A stretch of DNA of 49,263 bases from assembly GCA_023250815.1 (NCBI GenBank), contig JAHEZZ010000002.1:1-49263 (forward strand), given 5' to 3'. The translations under genes and the position numbers were made by a program. The notes beneath the pieces were generated by a model, which saw only the letters and a program-made list of their open reading frames with translations, did not search any database and was not told the DNA's origin. Each line of letters begins with the position of its first letter. The first letter of the stretch is position 1. Below are positions 47,818 to 49,263 of the stretch, piece after piece. The stretch is from Bdellovibrionales bacterium. Its GTDB lineage: Bacteria > Bdellovibrionota > Bacteriovoracia > Bacteriovoracales > Bacteriovoracaceae.

Positions 47818-49263
47818 ATGAGTCCCCCTAAATTCTGTCTTCTTTTTGCCGCTTTCGTCACGCTTTTTTTACTCATGCACAATATTAAAAGCACCGCCAA
47901 CAACTGCTTCAACGCACACGATTACGGAATTAATCTCCAGGCCATTACCAACGCAGCACGGGGAGAAATAAATCCCACAATCTCTATTCACAGCTTAACC
48001 CTTTTTCAAGACCATTTTGTTCCTGCTCTTTTTCTCGCTGTTCCAGGAATGTGGATAATAAATTCTGCTTATTGGCCACTCTTTTGTGAATGGTTTTTTG
48101 TCGCCTTTTTTATTTTTTTTTTACTGATCATTTCGCTTAAGGAAACTTCTAGAAAATCCGAACTCCTCCTTATTTTGATCTGCTTGCTGTTTAACAAGGG
48201 TCTGCCCATGGCCCTCAATTTTCCCCTTCACCCAGACACTTGGAGTGCCCCAGTTTGGGCCCTTTTACTGCGTTCTATTTATCGCAAAAAAAATTCCAGT
48301 GTTATTTTTTTTGCTTTCTGTTTGTTTTTTTATAAAGAAACATTTTCCTGCGCCATCATTGGGCTTTCCTTCTTTTTTCTTTTAAAAAAAGATTTTAAAA
48401 TGTTTTCACTGCTCTTTTTTTCCTCACTATTAATGCTTTATTTTAATTTTAAAATTCGCCCAGGACTTTTTGGAGATCTTTATCCTTACAGCAACGATGT
48501 CCTGTTTTCCCCCAATGAATCACTGGCCAATGCCCTTATTCATCGCTGGAATAGAATTCAAAAAGATATTCCTTTAAAGTTATATTACCCATTTTTAATT
48601 CCTTTTTTTGCCATGTCTTTAAAAAAAGAAAGCTTCGGCAACTTGCTAGCGGGATTATCACTGGCCTGCCCCTTGCTCGCCATTTTATTTCTTTATAATA
48701 ATTTCTACCAGCACCATGCCGCCCCGATTACTGCCATTTTTGTAGCAACGTGTGTGCTAGGTGGGGCCTTTTTTAATATTTCAGAAATTGAAACACGCTT
48801 TCTTTCACCCAAATTAAAAAAATTCTTCCCTCTCTCTCTTCTCACCGGCTCTCTTTTTTTGGCAAGCTCCAGCTCCGTCTATACAAAGTATTTTAGACAT
48901 CTGGTAAACAATGATTATACCCGCTGTAAAATCCTCGATCGAAGTGAATCAAATCAAAAACTTTTTTCACATTTAAAAGGCTTTGCCCCCAAAGAAAAAA
49001 TTATTTCCACCGGGGGAGTTATCCCCATTATAATCCCCCAATTACCGTACGGAGTTTTGCTTCATCACTTCCATGGCTTTAATCATATTGTCGATCATTA
49101 CGACTACGTTTTGATTGAAAAGAACGGCAATGGCGATATTGCTCCACTAACCTCTCTCATGCTTACTGAGCTTTTAGAGCTTTGCCAAAAGGAATCCAAA
49201 CAGATTATGATTGATGACAATTTCTATTTTCTAGCGAAAGGAAATTTTTCTAAAAGTTGTACT
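47818..49263 (+). CDS. DUF2079-like polytopic membrane protein, open at window end
   Basis: MSPPKFCLLFAAFVTLFLLMHNI...FNAHDYGINLQAITNAARGEINPTIS...QDHFVPALFL...HPDTWSAPVWALLLRS; 482 codons to window end, missing from ORF track. Confidence 0.75.
   Translation, partial: MSPPKFCLLFAAFVTLFLLMHNIKSTANNCFNAHDYGINLQAITNAARGEINPTISIHSLTLFQDHFVPALFLAVPGMWIINSAYWPLFCEWFFVAFFIFFLLIISLKETSRKSELLLILICLLFNKGLPMALNFPLHPDTWSAPVWALLLRSIYRKKNSSVIFFAFCLFFYKETFSCAIIGLSFFFLLKKDFKMFSLLFFSSLLMLYFNFKIRPGLFGDLYPYSNDVLFSPNESLANALIHRWNRIQKDIPLKLYYPFLIPFFAMSLKKESFGNLLAGLSLACPLLAILFLYNNFYQHHAAPITAIFVATCVLGGAFFNISEIETRFLSPKLKKFFPLSLLTGSLFLASSSSVYTKYFRHLVNNDYTRCKILDRSESNQKLFSHLKGFAPKEKIISTGGVIPIIIPQLPYGVLLHHFHGFNHIVDHYDYVLIEKNGNGDIAPLTSLMLTELLELCQKESKQIMIDDNFYFLAKGNFSKSCT

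Noticed and set aside
1-49263. CRISPR array or prophage
   Set aside because: No regularly spaced direct repeats, cas genes or phage structural genes seen.

Overview
Gene-dense, AT-rich bacterial chromosomal window; the gene content and style suggest a Bdellovibrionota/Bacteriovorax-like organism, but this is inference only. Most of it is housekeeping and metabolic: a sugar ABC importer (xylFGH-like) plus ROK kinase, a two-component system, M18 aminopeptidase, MATE exporter, exonuclease-DinG helicase, BolA/glutaredoxin, type III PKS plus FAD oxidoreductase, RmuC, MBL/beta-CASP, QueG, pyruvate kinase, a heterodimeric ABC exporter, a zrg-like zinc-uptake cluster (DUF3299/DUF2796/ABC/FtsX), a C1 peptidase, IlvE, a sugar-modification cluster and one tRNA-Val(GAC). 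The main unusual signals are: (1) a dispersed palindromic repeat (three good copies, one half copy) that in two genes lies in frame inside the coding sequence and encodes (T)E-x-S-x-x-x-N-S-N-[VL]-[MV]-S-[IV], with a second hairpin repeat fused to one copy, resembling the Rickettsia palindromic elements; (2) a perfect 46-bp palindrome centred on the start codon of a RelE/HigB-like toxin that also carries a nonsense codon; (3) a third dispersed ATACCAAT/ATTGGTAT repeat family; (4) a pyruvate kinase fused to a di-cluster ferredoxin domain whose second motif is CxxDxxCxxxCP; (5) strong over-representation of GGCC in genes and intergenic DNA; (6) an unassigned structured intergenic transcript candidate at about 9.9-10.25 kb. 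All calls were made by reading the sequence; no database search was run.
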